This document shows positions 33,726 through 42,469 of a stretch of 64,000 nt of DNA, one piece after another. The position numbers were made by a program, and so were the translations under genes. Positions within the stretch are counted from its first letter, which is position 1, and each line of letters begins with the position of its first letter. The notes under the pieces were generated by a model. The model did not search any database. It was not told where the DNA came from and saw only the letters and a program-made list of their open reading frames with translations. The stretch comes from JBHOQS01 sp042408875. Its GTDB lineage: Bacteria; Chloroflexota; UBA11872; JBHOQS01. The DNA lies in contig JBHOQS010000020.1 of NCBI GenBank assembly GCA_042408875.1, forward strand, positions 186,001 to 250,000. The letters are read 5' to 3'.

Positions 33726-33754
33726 GGCAGGCGCAAGAGCCTGCCCGAGGTTTT
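33726..33754 (+). terminator. Terminator-like hairpin before thuA-like gene
   Basis: GGCAGGC-6-GCCTGCC (33726-33732 with 33739-33745) is followed by a short TTTT (33751-33754), right before the ribosome site at 33758-33764. The 227-base gap (33543-33769) is rich in GCAGGC/GCCTGC words that could form other hairpins. It may act as an attenuator between gntR and the thuA-like gene. Confidence 0.4.
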
Positions 33755-33769
33755 AGCAAGGAGGATAAC

Positions 33770-34471
33770 GTGGCGAAGTTAAAGGTGCTCCTGCTGGTTG
33801 GCGGGGCGGAGTACCACAACCGGCCGTTCCATTACGCCGAGCTGGCCGGCATCTTCGCCGGCGAAGGCGGCTGCGACCTGCGCATCACCGACGACCTCTC
33901 AGTGCTGGAGCCGCGTACGCTCGAGCAGTACCAGGTCATCATCAACTGGAGCACGTTCCTTCAGCCTACGGATGAGCAGGTGGCAGCGCTCTTGAGCGCG
34001 GTCGAGGGCGGCACCGGCTTCCTGGGCCTGCACGCGGCTACAGCTACGTTCTGGAACAGCGCCGCGTACCTGCGCATGATCGGCAGCCGGTTCATCCGCC
34101 ACGACCCGTACAAGCGCTTCACTGTGCACATCGAAGATCGCACGCATCCAATCACCGCCGGGGTGGAGGACTTCGAAGTCGAGGATGAGCTCTACCAGCT
34201 CGGCGGTGACACACGCGGGTTCGATGCCCTGGCCGAGGGCGTGCGGCAGGGCCGGCCTGCCCGCGAGCTGCGTGAGCTGGGCGCCGGGCCGCTCGGGCCG
34301 GACATCCATGTGCTGGCCACGGCCGAGGGCTGGCCGCTGCTCTATGTGAAAACCTATGGCAAGGGCCGCGTGCACTATAACGCGCTGGGACATGATACCG
34401 CAGCCTTGCAGCATCCCAGCTACCGCCGTCTGGTGCTCCAGGGCCTCGCCTGGGTGGCCGGGCAGAGCTAG
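33770..34471 (+). CDS. ThuA-like domain protein
   Basis: The 233-residue protein matches the ThuA family, glutamine-amidotransferase-like folds linked to trehalose and other disaccharide use. Visible family features are VLLLVGGAEYHNR at the N-terminus, VIINWST near residue 58, GTGFLGLHAATATFW near 82 and GKGRVHYNALGHDTAAL near 205. It is the usual single-domain size and has no signal peptide. The start is GTG with AAGGAGG five bases upstream. Its biochemical activity is not established for the family; the surrounding SBP and oxidoreductase genes support a sugar-related role. Confidence 0.88.
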   Translation: MAKLKVLLLVGGAEYHNRPFHYAELAGIFAGEGGCDLRITDDLSVLEPRTLEQYQVIINWSTFLQPTDEQVAALLSAVEGGTGFLGLHAATATFWNSAAYLRMIGSRFIRHDPYKRFTVHIEDRTHPITAGVEDFEVEDELYQLGGDTRGFDALAEGVRQGRPARELRELGAGPLGPDIHVLATAEGWPLLYVKTYGKGRVHYNALGHDTAALQHPSYRRLVLQGLAWVAGQS

Positions 34472-34536
34472 CTGCGCCGAACAGGCGCGCTGTGCCGGGC
34501 GCCCGGTGTATGTGCTACGAGGGAGGGATTGTTGCG

Positions 34537-35868
34537 ATGCTCTCTCGCCGTCGGTTCGTAGCAGCCGTCAGCACCATGCCGCTCGCATCCCTGGCAGCGT
34601 GTCGCCGCGCCGAGCCTGGGCCGACGAAGGAGGCCGGGCCCGCCGCGCGGCAACCGATCACACTGAAGTCGTGGATCATCGAGCCGACCTCGGTGGTCTA
34701 TCCAGCCTTCGAAGCGGTAGACCGGCGTATCTTCGAGAAGTACCCGTGGCTGCGCGTTGAGCACGAGGCGCGCCCTCCCGGCGACTACATCGACGCTGTA
34801 GTGACGCGGGCGGCTGCGGGACAGCTGCCGGACATGATCTACGCCCAGGGCACGCAGATCCAGGCTTTCATCCGCCAGGGGCTGGTCCGTGCTCTCGATC
34901 CATACCTCGCTAAAGCAAAGGATTTCGACATCGCCGATTTCCCGACGGTGGCGCTGAAGCTATACACTGGGCCGGATGGCAAGATTTACGGCATCCCCTA
35001 TGACCACGGCCCGCTGCTGATCTGGTACAACCGCGATATCTTCGACAAAGAGGGAGTCCCTTATCCGAACTCGACCTGGACCTTCGACGACTGGCTGGCT
35101 GCAGCCAAGCGGCTGACCAGGCCGGCCGACGGGCAGTGGGGTGCGGTAAGTTTCATCCCCGGCGCCGGCTGGACCATGCACGGCAGCTACCTGCTGCCCT
35201 TCGGCGGAAGCTACCTGAACGAGCAGGAGACCGAGACCCAGATCGATTCCCGCGAGTCCATCCAGGCGCTCGAATGGTGGGTGGCGGCACGCATGAGCCA
35301 CCGCGTCATTCCTCTGGACGCTGACCTCCAGGGGGTCACCGGCGGGCAGTACGGCCTTTTCCGTGCCGGCAGGGCCGGCATGTTCGCTGGCGGGCCCTGG
35401 AACACCCGCGAGCTTGTTTCTGACAAGGTCCAGTTCAGGTTCGACATCGCCGACTGGCCGCGCGGGCCCAAAGGGCGCTGGAGTGCCTCGATGGGATCGG
35501 CGTATCCGATGACCCGTGATACCAGGTATCCGGACGAATGCTGGATCTACCTGAGCGAGCTGCTGGGCAAGAGCGACGACTCGCTCTTTGGCGAGTTCCT
35601 GCGCACCGGCCTGGGCATCCCGGTGCGGAACTCGTTTGCCCCGCGCTGGGAGAAGTCGCCGTTTGCGCCGCCCAGCGCCCATATTGTGGCCCCTGCCCAG
35701 AAGAGCTACGCGGTGATCGGTATTCCTATCTCACCGGTCAAGCCCGACCTGGATCGCATCATCAACCGCGAGTTTGGTCTGATCTGGCGGGGCGAGAAGT
35801 CGGTGGCCGATGCCTGCCGCACCATCAAACAGGAGATCGCCCCCTTGCTGGAGCAGAACCGGAGGTAA
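34537..35868 (+). CDS. Extracellular solute-binding lipoprotein (family 1, Tat signal)
   Basis: The 443-residue product starts at the ATG after GGGAGGGA. LSRRRFVAAVSTM and a lipobox ending SLAAC (about residue 21) mark a Tat lipoprotein. The body has DGKIYGIPYDHGPLLIWYNR (about 150-170) and LPFGGSYLNEQETETQID. Its stop overlaps the ribosome site GGAGGTAAG of the next gene, leaving 9 bases between them, so the two are surely cotranscribed. The ligand is unknown. Confidence 0.92.
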   Translation: MLSRRRFVAAVSTMPLASLAACRRAEPGPTKEAGPAARQPITLKSWIIEPTSVVYPAFEAVDRRIFEKYPWLRVEHEARPPGDYIDAVVTRAAAGQLPDMIYAQGTQIQAFIRQGLVRALDPYLAKAKDFDIADFPTVALKLYTGPDGKIYGIPYDHGPLLIWYNRDIFDKEGVPYPNSTWTFDDWLAAAKRLTRPADGQWGAVSFIPGAGWTMHGSYLLPFGGSYLNEQETETQIDSRESIQALEWWVAARMSHRVIPLDADLQGVTGGQYGLFRAGRAGMFAGGPWNTRELVSDKVQFRFDIADWPRGPKGRWSASMGSAYPMTRDTRYPDECWIYLSELLGKSDDSLFGEFLRTGLGIPVRNSFAPRWEKSPFAPPSAHIVAPAQKSYAVIGIPISPVKPDLDRIINREFGLIWRGEKSVADACRTIKQEIAPLLEQNRR

Positions 35869-35877
35869 GAGCCATCC

Positions 35878-36849
35878 ATGCGCGCCATTCAGATCGTTGC
35901 CCCCGGCCGGTTCGAGATCGTCGAGTTGCCGCGCCCGGAGCCGGGGCCGGAAGAGGTGCTGGTGGAGATCAAAGCTTGTAACACCTGCACACACTGGGAC
36001 ATGACTATCTGGAAGGGCGAGGATATCTTCGAACGGCCGGGCTATCCGATCTACCCGCAGGACCCCGGCGCGCCCGGCCATGAGTGGGCCGGAGTGGTCG
36101 TCGAGTGCGGTCCGGGAGCGACGAAGCTTGCTCCCGGCGACCCCGTGGCGTTTTGGGGGAGCGTGCCGGGGCAGCGGCTGCGTCGCCAGGGCGGGTACGC
36201 CGAGTACATCGTGGTGCATCAGGATACCGTGGTGAAGGCGCCGCCGCATCTGCCGTTTGAAGAGGCGGCGGCCCAGGAGCTCCTCACCTGCGTCGCCACC
36301 TCCATCCTGCGCGCCGGTGAGGTTGCCGGCAAGCGCGTCGGGGTCTCCGGCATGGGACCAGCCGGCCTGCTGGCACTGCAGGCCCTGAAAGCGCGCGGCG
36401 CGGCCGAGGTATATGCCTTCGACATCCTGCCGGCGCGCCTGGAGCTCGCACGCCGGCTTGGCGCGGATCATGGGATCATCCCGCACTCGCCGGAGTGGGA
36501 GGCGCTGCGCGGCAATCAGCTCGACGTAACGATCGATTGTTCTGGTGCCGGGAAGGCGATCAGCGCGGCGCTGAAGGTTACGCGGGGCCGCGTGCTGGTG
36601 TTCGGAGTGCCGCACGGACCGGTTGACTGGGGCATCGACGAGTGGCGTCGTGGCGTGACGCTGGAAGGCTTCGGTGGTCGCACGCGCCAGGCAGCGGATT
36701 ACGCCCGGCACCTGCTAGCGACCGGGCAGGTGAAGGCTGGCCCGCTGATCAGCGCTCGCCTGCCCTTCGAGCACTATGACCGTGGCGTCGAGTTGCTGCG
36801 GCGCCGCGAGGCAATCAAAGTATCCTTCCAGCCGCACCTTGTTCCTTGA
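35878..36849 (+). CDS. Zinc-type alcohol/polyol dehydrogenase (MDR family)
   Basis: The 323-residue protein belongs to the medium-chain dehydrogenases. The catalytic zinc region CNTCTHWD (about 33-40) and GAPGHEWAGVV (His-Glu, about 65) are present, and the nucleotide-binding strand is GVSGMGPAGLLALQAL (about 150). The structural-zinc Cys4 lobe is absent, as in sorbitol dehydrogenase-like subgroups. It would oxidise a sugar alcohol or sugar with NAD(P). It follows an SBP gene by 9 bases. Confidence 0.88.
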   Translation: MRAIQIVAPGRFEIVELPRPEPGPEEVLVEIKACNTCTHWDMTIWKGEDIFERPGYPIYPQDPGAPGHEWAGVVVECGPGATKLAPGDPVAFWGSVPGQRLRRQGGYAEYIVVHQDTVVKAPPHLPFEEAAAQELLTCVATSILRAGEVAGKRVGVSGMGPAGLLALQALKARGAAEVYAFDILPARLELARRLGADHGIIPHSPEWEALRGNQLDVTIDCSGAGKAISAALKVTRGRVLVFGVPHGPVDWGIDEWRRGVTLEGFGGRTRQAADYARHLLATGQVKAGPLISARLPFEHYDRGVELLRRREAIKVSFQPHLVP

Positions 36850-36884
36850 GTAGCCCGGAGCGGAAGCGTCAGGAGGAGCATAGG

Positions 36885-37330
36885 ATGCCCGAAGTACTAG
36901 CGGTGACTCGGCCGAGCCGCCGGGCACGGTGGGCTCGGCCAAGGTCGGCGGCTGGGCTATCGGCGCGGTAAACGGGAGCCCGCAGCGTGAGGAAGCGTGG
37001 GACTTCATGAAATTCGTCGGGGCTAGCGAGGAGGGCACCACCATGGTCGCCCGGCTCACCGGCATCCCCGGCTGGCTCAAGTCGCCTGGCCTGCGTGAGC
37101 TCGAGCAGGACCCGCTGCAGCGGCCGTATGCGGAGGCCATGTGGCGCGCCGAGTTCCCGGCCTTGAGCTTCTATGGCGGTGTCGTTGACCTTGGGCTGGG
37201 CCTGCTGGATCAGGCGATCAACGGACAGCTCGGTATTCGTGAGGCGCTCGAGCGCATCAACCAGGAAGTCAACGCGCGCTACCTCGAATGGAAGCGCCAG
37301 GAGCCGGGACGCCAGCTCTTCAAGCTGTAG
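36885..37330 (+). pseudogene. Solute-binding protein remnant with large internal deletion
   Basis: A good ribosome site (AGGAGGAG, 36871-36878) precedes an ATG at 36885 that begins MPEVL, like the SBP at 29701. That frame ends after about 28 codons. From about 36902 a different frame encodes only the last ~140 residues of an SBP, with VGGWAIGAV, EEAWDFMKFVGASEEGTT and IPGWLKSPGL close to the proteins at 28260 and 42470. Signal, lipobox and N-lobe are missing. An internal deletion with frame loss explains this best. A GTG at 36929 opens the fragment but has no ribosome site. An assembly error should be excluded. Confidence 0.8.
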
Positions 37331-37356
37331 CGCTGCCAGCTTAGGGGAGGACAGTT

Positions 37357-38433
37357 GTGACAGCACGCTATCGTGTGGGGGTGATTGGCTGTGGCGGGAT
37401 TGCCACGGCCCATCTGCAGGCCTATCGCCGGCTTCCCTCAGTCGAGGTCGTGGCAGGTGCTGATCCCTCTGAGGAGGCGCGGCGGCGCTGGACGGAGGAG
37501 CTCGGCGTCCCGCGCATGTATGCCACGGCGGAGGAGATGCTCGAGCGAGAGCGACCGGATATTGTCTCCATCTGTACGTGGCCGCCGCTGCGGCCGCAGA
37601 TGACCGAGCTGGCCTGTGCCGCCGGGGTGAAGGCCATCTGGGCCGAGAAACCCATGGCAGTGGACCTGGCCGGCTGTGACCGCATGCTTGCCGCGGCTGC
37701 GCGCGTTGGAGCCGTGCTCATCGTTAACCACCAGCGGCGCTTTCGCGATCGCTATGTCAAGGCGCGCGAGCTGATCCAATCCGGGGCAATCGGCGATGTG
37801 GTGCAGATCACCGGCTTCCTGGGTGGTGACCTCCTGACCGGCGGCACGCACACAGTAGATTGCATTCGCTACCTGCTCGGCGATCCTCCGGCCGAGTGGG
37901 TGATCGGCCAGATTGATATGCGAGATCTTCCGACCAGGCGCGACCAGCGTGGACGTATGCCGGAAGAGCGCCAGCACATGCGCTATGGCCACTATGTTGA
38001 GTCCGGCGCCTTTGCTCTGGTGCAGTTCCAGGGGGGCGTACGGGCTACGCTAGAGGGTGGCGTGGTGATGCGTCCTGGGGGCGGCGGTTGGCCGGCAGTG
38101 ATCTACGGCACTCAGGGAATGATTGAGGTGGGTCCGGACCGGCCGGTTGAGGGGCAGCCCCGCCTGCGCGCTCGTCTCAAGGGGCAGACGGATTGGGTCT
38201 ATCCGGAGATTGTCCCCGACGACGGCTGGCTTGCCGTGCCGGCACGGCTCATTGACGTGCTCGAGCATGGCGGGGGCCACCCGCTGGACGGGCGCTCGGC
38301 ACGCGCCGTCATGGAGACCGTCCTGGCGGTGCTGGAATCGGCGCGGCGACGAGGGCGCGTTGACCTGCCACTCGCTGTCCAAGAGAACCCGCTCGAAGCG
38401 ATGATCACGGCCGGAGAGATCATGGTGCACTGA
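37357..38433 (+). CDS. Gfo/Idh/MocA-family oxidoreductase
   Basis: The 358-residue protein starts at a GTG after GGGGAGGA. YRVGVIGCGGIATAHLQAY is the Rossmann motif and AEKPMAVDLAGCDRM (about residue 92) carries the catalytic EKP. It is a clear paralogue of the protein at 43868: both contain RPD-VSICTWPPL and the HQRR motif. The substrate is likely a sugar or polyol handled together with the isomerase gene 85 bases downstream. Confidence 0.9.
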   Translation: MTARYRVGVIGCGGIATAHLQAYRRLPSVEVVAGADPSEEARRRWTEELGVPRMYATAEEMLERERPDIVSICTWPPLRPQMTELACAAGVKAIWAEKPMAVDLAGCDRMLAAAARVGAVLIVNHQRRFRDRYVKARELIQSGAIGDVVQITGFLGGDLLTGGTHTVDCIRYLLGDPPAEWVIGQIDMRDLPTRRDQRGRMPEERQHMRYGHYVESGAFALVQFQGGVRATLEGGVVMRPGGGGWPAVIYGTQGMIEVGPDRPVEGQPRLRARLKGQTDWVYPEIVPDDGWLAVPARLIDVLEHGGGHPLDGRSARAVMETVLAVLESARRRGRVDLPLAVQENPLEAMITAGEIMVH

Positions 38434-38518
38434 CCGGGTCCAAGCGGCGCTTAACTGGATGCTCACCTTGAGCAGGCGTGAGCAGTCACGGCAACACAAG
38501 CGAGGGGAGGCTGATGAG

Positions 38519-39349
38519 GTGAAGCTAGGGGTCATGGCCTCGGGACTGGTGCGGGAGCGTACACCGGAGGCGATGCGGCCGGAGAATCTGTTCGCTGCAG
38601 CGCAGCGGCTCGGCGTGCAGTCGCTGGATCTACCGTCGTCCGGCTGGGAGGAACCCGGCTGGGTTGAGCGGGTTGGCGAACTCCAGGAACGCACCGGTAT
38701 TCGCGTGCAGTTGAGTTTCAGCGATCGGTACATTGAGCATGGCCCTGATCAGCCTGTTGAACGCTTCGCTGCCTTCGTGGAGCGCGCCTGCAAGCCGTTG
38801 GGTGTGCAGGTGATCGGTACCGTCTCGCCGCTGCATGGCGGCCGGTGGCTGCGCGAGCCGCCGCTCGAACAGCAACTGGAACGACTGGCCGCGGCGCTCC
38901 GCCGCCTGGCACCTCTCGCCGAGGCCGGAGGGGTAAAGCTGGCCCTCGAGAACCACGCCGACTATCGCGGCTATGAGCTGGCCCGGGTGCTGCGAGCGGT
39001 GAACAGCCCGGCCGTGGGCGCCCGCCTTGATACCGCTAACCCGTACGCCGTGATCGAGGAGCCCCTGGCTGCGGCGGAGGCGCTGGCTCGCTATACCTTC
39101 GCCACACATGTCAAAGATATGATCGTGGAGGCCGAGCCCGGCAACCGGGGCATCCCGCCCGGCGGGCTCCTGGCGCTGCGGCACTGTGCCCTGGGCGAGG
39201 GACACGTGGACCTGCCAGCGATCGTCGCCCTGCTGGCCGAGCGCGGGCCGTTGGGGCAGGAGCTCGTGCTCACCCTTGAGGTACCGGCGGCCGCGCTCGA
39301 GGCGAGCCTGGCGTATGCCCGCTGCGTCTTTGCCGCGTTCCTGGACTAA
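38519..39349 (+). CDS. Sugar phosphate isomerase/epimerase (TIM barrel)
   Basis: The 276-residue protein shows the xylose isomerase-like barrel elements GVKLALENHADYRGYEL (about 140-155), VGARLDTANPY (about 170), FATHVKDMIVE (about 195) and LVLTLEVPA (about 255), giving the usual Glu/Asp/His/Glu metal set. It begins VKLGVMASGL. The start is GTG with GAGGGGAGG eight bases upstream; the longer frame has no ribosome site. It forms a Gfo-isomerase pair with the preceding gene. Confidence 0.85.
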   Translation: MKLGVMASGLVRERTPEAMRPENLFAAAQRLGVQSLDLPSSGWEEPGWVERVGELQERTGIRVQLSFSDRYIEHGPDQPVERFAAFVERACKPLGVQVIGTVSPLHGGRWLREPPLEQQLERLAAALRRLAPLAEAGGVKLALENHADYRGYELARVLRAVNSPAVGARLDTANPYAVIEEPLAAAEALARYTFATHVKDMIVEAEPGNRGIPPGGLLALRHCALGEGHVDLPAIVALLAERGPLGQELVLTLEVPAAALEASLAYARCVFAAFLD

Positions 39350-39422
39350 GGGCAGGCCTGGATAGGCCGTACCATGGCTCTCTTGCGCCTGTGCCGCCTG
39401 CCTGCACTGAGGAGGATAGGGC

Positions 39423-40859
39423 ATGGGAAGCCGACGGCCCAATGTGCTTATTCTCATGACCGACCAGCATCGCGCCGATGCTCTGGGGTGCTATGGGAGC
39501 CGGATCTGTCACACGCCGCGGCTGGATCAGCTCGCCGCCCAGGGAGTGCGCTTCACTCGCGCCTATACACCCTCGCCGATCTGCTCGCCGGCCCGTGCGT
39601 CGCTGTTGACCGGGCTCTGGCCGACGCATCACGGCATGATCTTCAACTCCGTCGGCCGCGACGGTGACTTTTACCAGCGCGGGCGTATCCCCGACGGCAT
39701 GCCTGTCCTCGGGCGGCTCTTTCAGGAGGCAGGGTACCGCACGTACTATGTTGGGAAATGGCACGTCGGGAAGGAGGAAGATATCCGCCGGCTGGGCTTC
39801 GCTGAAGGGCCTCCGCCTACGGAGGGGAGCAGCCGAGCAGCGTACTGGCCAGGGCCGGCCAGGTATCCCCTGATCGATCCGATCCAGCGCCGCTGGCTGC
39901 AGAACCCCACGACATACTCCGCAGTCACAACCGCTGATGGCGAGGACTTCCGCGAGATCGCTATCTGCCGGCACGCCCAACGATGGCTGCGCGAGCACGT
40001 GCGGTCCCATCCAGACGTGCCGTTCCTCTGCTTCGTGTCCACCCCCGGACCCCACTGGCCTTGTGTGGTCCCCCAACGGTATGCAGCGCTGTATGACTGG
40101 CGCCGGGTGCCGCTCCCGCCGAACCTGCGCGACACGCTGGAGGAGAAGCCCGCCGCGCATCGTGTCTACCGGGACGAGGCCGGCGAGAGCGGGACGCTGA
40201 GCGACGAAGAGTGGCAGAAATGCCTGGCCCGGTACTACGCCTTCGTCACGCTCATCGATGAGCACTTCGGTGAGATCATTGACACCCTTGACGAGCTGGG
40301 CGTGGCCGAGGATACGCTGGTCGTGTATCTGACCGATCACGGGGACATCATGGGATCGCACCGGCTGTTCGACAAGGGGCCGTTCATGTACGAGGAGATG
40401 GTGCGCATCCCGTTGATCCTGCGCTGGCCGGGGCACATTCCAACCGGTCAGGTCATCCAGCCGTTTGTCAGCCTGCTGGATGTGCTGCCTACGCTCCTAG
40501 AGGCAGCGGGGATCCCTGCGCCAGCAGGGCTGGATGGCCACAGCCTGTGGCCGCTCCTGCGCGGCGAGCCTGTACGCGACTGGCCGGACGGCGCCTTCAG
40601 CCAGTTCCACGGGCATGGCCCAGCCCGCGGGCTGTACGACGTGCGCATGCTGCGCACGGAGCGGTACAAATTCGTTTACTATCCTCACGACGTAGATGAG
40701 CTATACGACATGCAGGAGGACCCCGCGGAGCTTCACAATCTAGCTGAGGCTCCGGCGTGGCAGGAACTCCGCGAGCAGCTTCAAGAGCGGATGCTGGTCT
40801 GGATGCAGCAGGCTGGCGATCCCCTGCGTATCTGGATCAAGCGGCGGCACCGGCGGTGA
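39423..40859 (+). CDS. Type I (formylglycine) sulfatase
   Basis: The 478-residue protein is a classical arylsulfatase-family enzyme. PNVLILMTDQHRADALGCYG supplies the first metal-site Asp, CSPARASLLTG (Cys at residue 54) is the C-x-P-x-R motif whose Cys is converted to formylglycine, GKWHVGKEED holds the sulfate-binding Lys, and LTDHGDIMGSH the later Asp/His. It should cleave sulfate esters, probably from a glycan. No signal peptide is seen and no maturation enzyme is encoded here. GAGGAGG precedes the ATG. The Thr-type homologue at 31397 provides a contrast. Confidence 0.93.
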   Translation: MGSRRPNVLILMTDQHRADALGCYGSRICHTPRLDQLAAQGVRFTRAYTPSPICSPARASLLTGLWPTHHGMIFNSVGRDGDFYQRGRIPDGMPVLGRLFQEAGYRTYYVGKWHVGKEEDIRRLGFAEGPPPTEGSSRAAYWPGPARYPLIDPIQRRWLQNPTTYSAVTTADGEDFREIAICRHAQRWLREHVRSHPDVPFLCFVSTPGPHWPCVVPQRYAALYDWRRVPLPPNLRDTLEEKPAAHRVYRDEAGESGTLSDEEWQKCLARYYAFVTLIDEHFGEIIDTLDELGVAEDTLVVYLTDHGDIMGSHRLFDKGPFMYEEMVRIPLILRWPGHIPTGQVIQPFVSLLDVLPTLLEAAGIPAPAGLDGHSLWPLLRGEPVRDWPDGAFSQFHGHGPARGLYDVRMLRTERYKFVYYPHDVDELYDMQEDPAELHNLAEAPAWQELREQLQERMLVWMQQAGDPLRIWIKRRHRR

Positions 40860-40920
40860 GCGTGAGTGCGTGGGCCAGTTCGCCGTTCCAGTTCATAGCA
40901 TTCTTAACATACTTAACATT

Positions 40921-40954
40921 ACGGAGGGAGGCGCTCAACGGAGGGAGGCGCTCA
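40921..40954 (+). repeat. Tandem duplication of a ribosome-binding site
   Basis: The 17-mer ACGGAGGGAGGCGCTCA is present twice head to tail (40921-40937, 40938-40954), ending one base before the SBP ATG at 40956. The upstream copy is placed too far to serve the ATG directly. Just before it, ACTTAACAT-like words are also doubled (about 40903-40919). Confidence 0.9.
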
Positions 40955-40955
40955 G

Positions 40956-42368
40956 ATGACGTGCGAAGACGTGCAGGCCATCGCAGCGGCGCAGCCGCGC
41001 TCCGGCACGGTCGCGCGCTCTCGCCGAGCGTTGCTGGCCCAGGTCTCGATGCTTGCAGGTGCCCTGACAGGAGGCGCGTGCCGGCCCGGGGCACGGCCCG
41101 CAGCCGAGCCGGTTGCACGTAGCACCTGCCGCGGTACGGTCGAGTTTGTTAGTCCCTGGAATGTCGGCACGCCGACCGGCGATGGGCTTGTGCAGGTCGG
41201 ACAGGATTTCGCTGCGGTACATCCGGGCTGTCGAGCTGAACTCGTCTACTGGTCCGGGGATAACACGGCTATCCTGGAGAAGCTGGCGATTACCATTGCC
41301 GCAGGCAACCAGCCTGCAGTGACGCTGGTGCCGGCGCAGCAGACCCCGCTGTGGATCAGCATGGGCGTGCTCCAGCCACTGGAGCCCTGGGCTATGCGGG
41401 ACAGGGTGGGCAAGGAGCTCTTCTTCGAGGGGTACTGGCCACAGATGATCCTCGGAGGAAAGCTCTGGCGGCTGCCGTTCCAGATCGACGTGAACTTCCC
41501 TTGGTTCTGGAATAAGGCTTCCTTCCGCTCGGCCGGGTTGGATACTGAACGCGGGCCGCTGACAGTCGCACAGCTTGATGAGCTAGCAATGAAGCTCACG
41601 CGCGGTGCCCCAGGCACGCACGAGCAGCTCGGGTTCGTGCCGTGGCAACTCTACGGCGAGACCAACTCGCTCCAGAGCTGGGCGTATGCCTTCGGCGGCG
41701 ATTTCTATGATCCGGCCAGAGATCGGGTGATCGCCAACCATCCCAGGACGGTCGAGGCGCTGGAGTGGATGGTCGGGTGGGCGAAGCGCCTCGGCGGATA
41801 CGACGCCGTACAGGCCGAGCTCCAGGCCATGGGCGGCTGGGGCACCGGCCTGGCGATGGGGCGTATCGCAATGGGTGTGTGGACGAGCCAGGGGTTGCCG
41901 AATGCCCGGCAGCAGAATCCGCAGGCAGAGTTCGGCGCCGGGTTGTTCCCAGGCGGTCCTGGGGTCCGGCCGGGCGAGGCCACCTGGCTATCCGGGCGCG
42001 GCATCGGGATGGTCGCGAACATTAAGGAACCTGAGCCGGCCTGGATGTTCATCAAGTGGGTGAGCGCCACGCCGGACGGCACCCTGGGGCTGGTCAATCG
42101 TATCCTGGCAACTCCCGGCCTGAAAACCTCACCTGGGCTGGCTGTCTTGGAAGGGAATGCCGAGACGAAGCCCTTTGTGGAAGCGCTGCGGGTGGCCAAG
42201 CACAGCCCGCCCGGCGCGGTGATCCCGATCAACGTGTGGGGCGGCAATCGCACTACCCTGGTGCGAGAGGCACTGCAGCAGGTCCGCGGGGCTCGTGAGG
42301 CACTGGACGAGATCACGCGCTCCGCTCAGGTCGAGCTCGAGGCCGAGCGGGCGCGGCAGGGTAAATAG
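40956..42368 (+). CDS. Extracellular solute-binding lipoprotein (family 1, Tat signal)
   Basis: The 470-residue product has RSRRALLAQVSMLAGAL and a lipobox ending TGGAC (about residue 42). The body has the SBP elements GGKLWRLPFQIDVNFPWFWN (about 165-185) and LQSWAYAFGGDFYDPARDR. It is a more distant relative of the SBP encoded next (42470). The ATG is preceded by a duplicated ribosome site. The long plus-strand cluster continues about 100 bases later. Confidence 0.92.
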   Translation: MTCEDVQAIAAAQPRSGTVARSRRALLAQVSMLAGALTGGACRPGARPAAEPVARSTCRGTVEFVSPWNVGTPTGDGLVQVGQDFAAVHPGCRAELVYWSGDNTAILEKLAITIAAGNQPAVTLVPAQQTPLWISMGVLQPLEPWAMRDRVGKELFFEGYWPQMILGGKLWRLPFQIDVNFPWFWNKASFRSAGLDTERGPLTVAQLDELAMKLTRGAPGTHEQLGFVPWQLYGETNSLQSWAYAFGGDFYDPARDRVIANHPRTVEALEWMVGWAKRLGGYDAVQAELQAMGGWGTGLAMGRIAMGVWTSQGLPNARQQNPQAEFGAGLFPGGPGVRPGEATWLSGRGIGMVANIKEPEPAWMFIKWVSATPDGTLGLVNRILATPGLKTSPGLAVLEGNAETKPFVEALRVAKHSPPGAVIPINVWGGNRTTLVREALQQVRGAREALDEITRSAQVELEAERARQGK

Positions 42369-42469
42369 TGCCTGCCGGCTGCATCCAGGGGAGACGATCC
42401 ATCGCGCGGGCCAGCGCGGCGCCCGGGCGCGGCCTGGGCCCGGACTGCAGTCGAGAAGAGGAGGATCGT

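Noticed and set aside
36929..37330. A functional small SBP-domain gene
   Set aside because: The GTG start has no ribosome site, there is no signal or lipobox, and only one lobe of the fold is encoded; pseudogene is the simpler reading.
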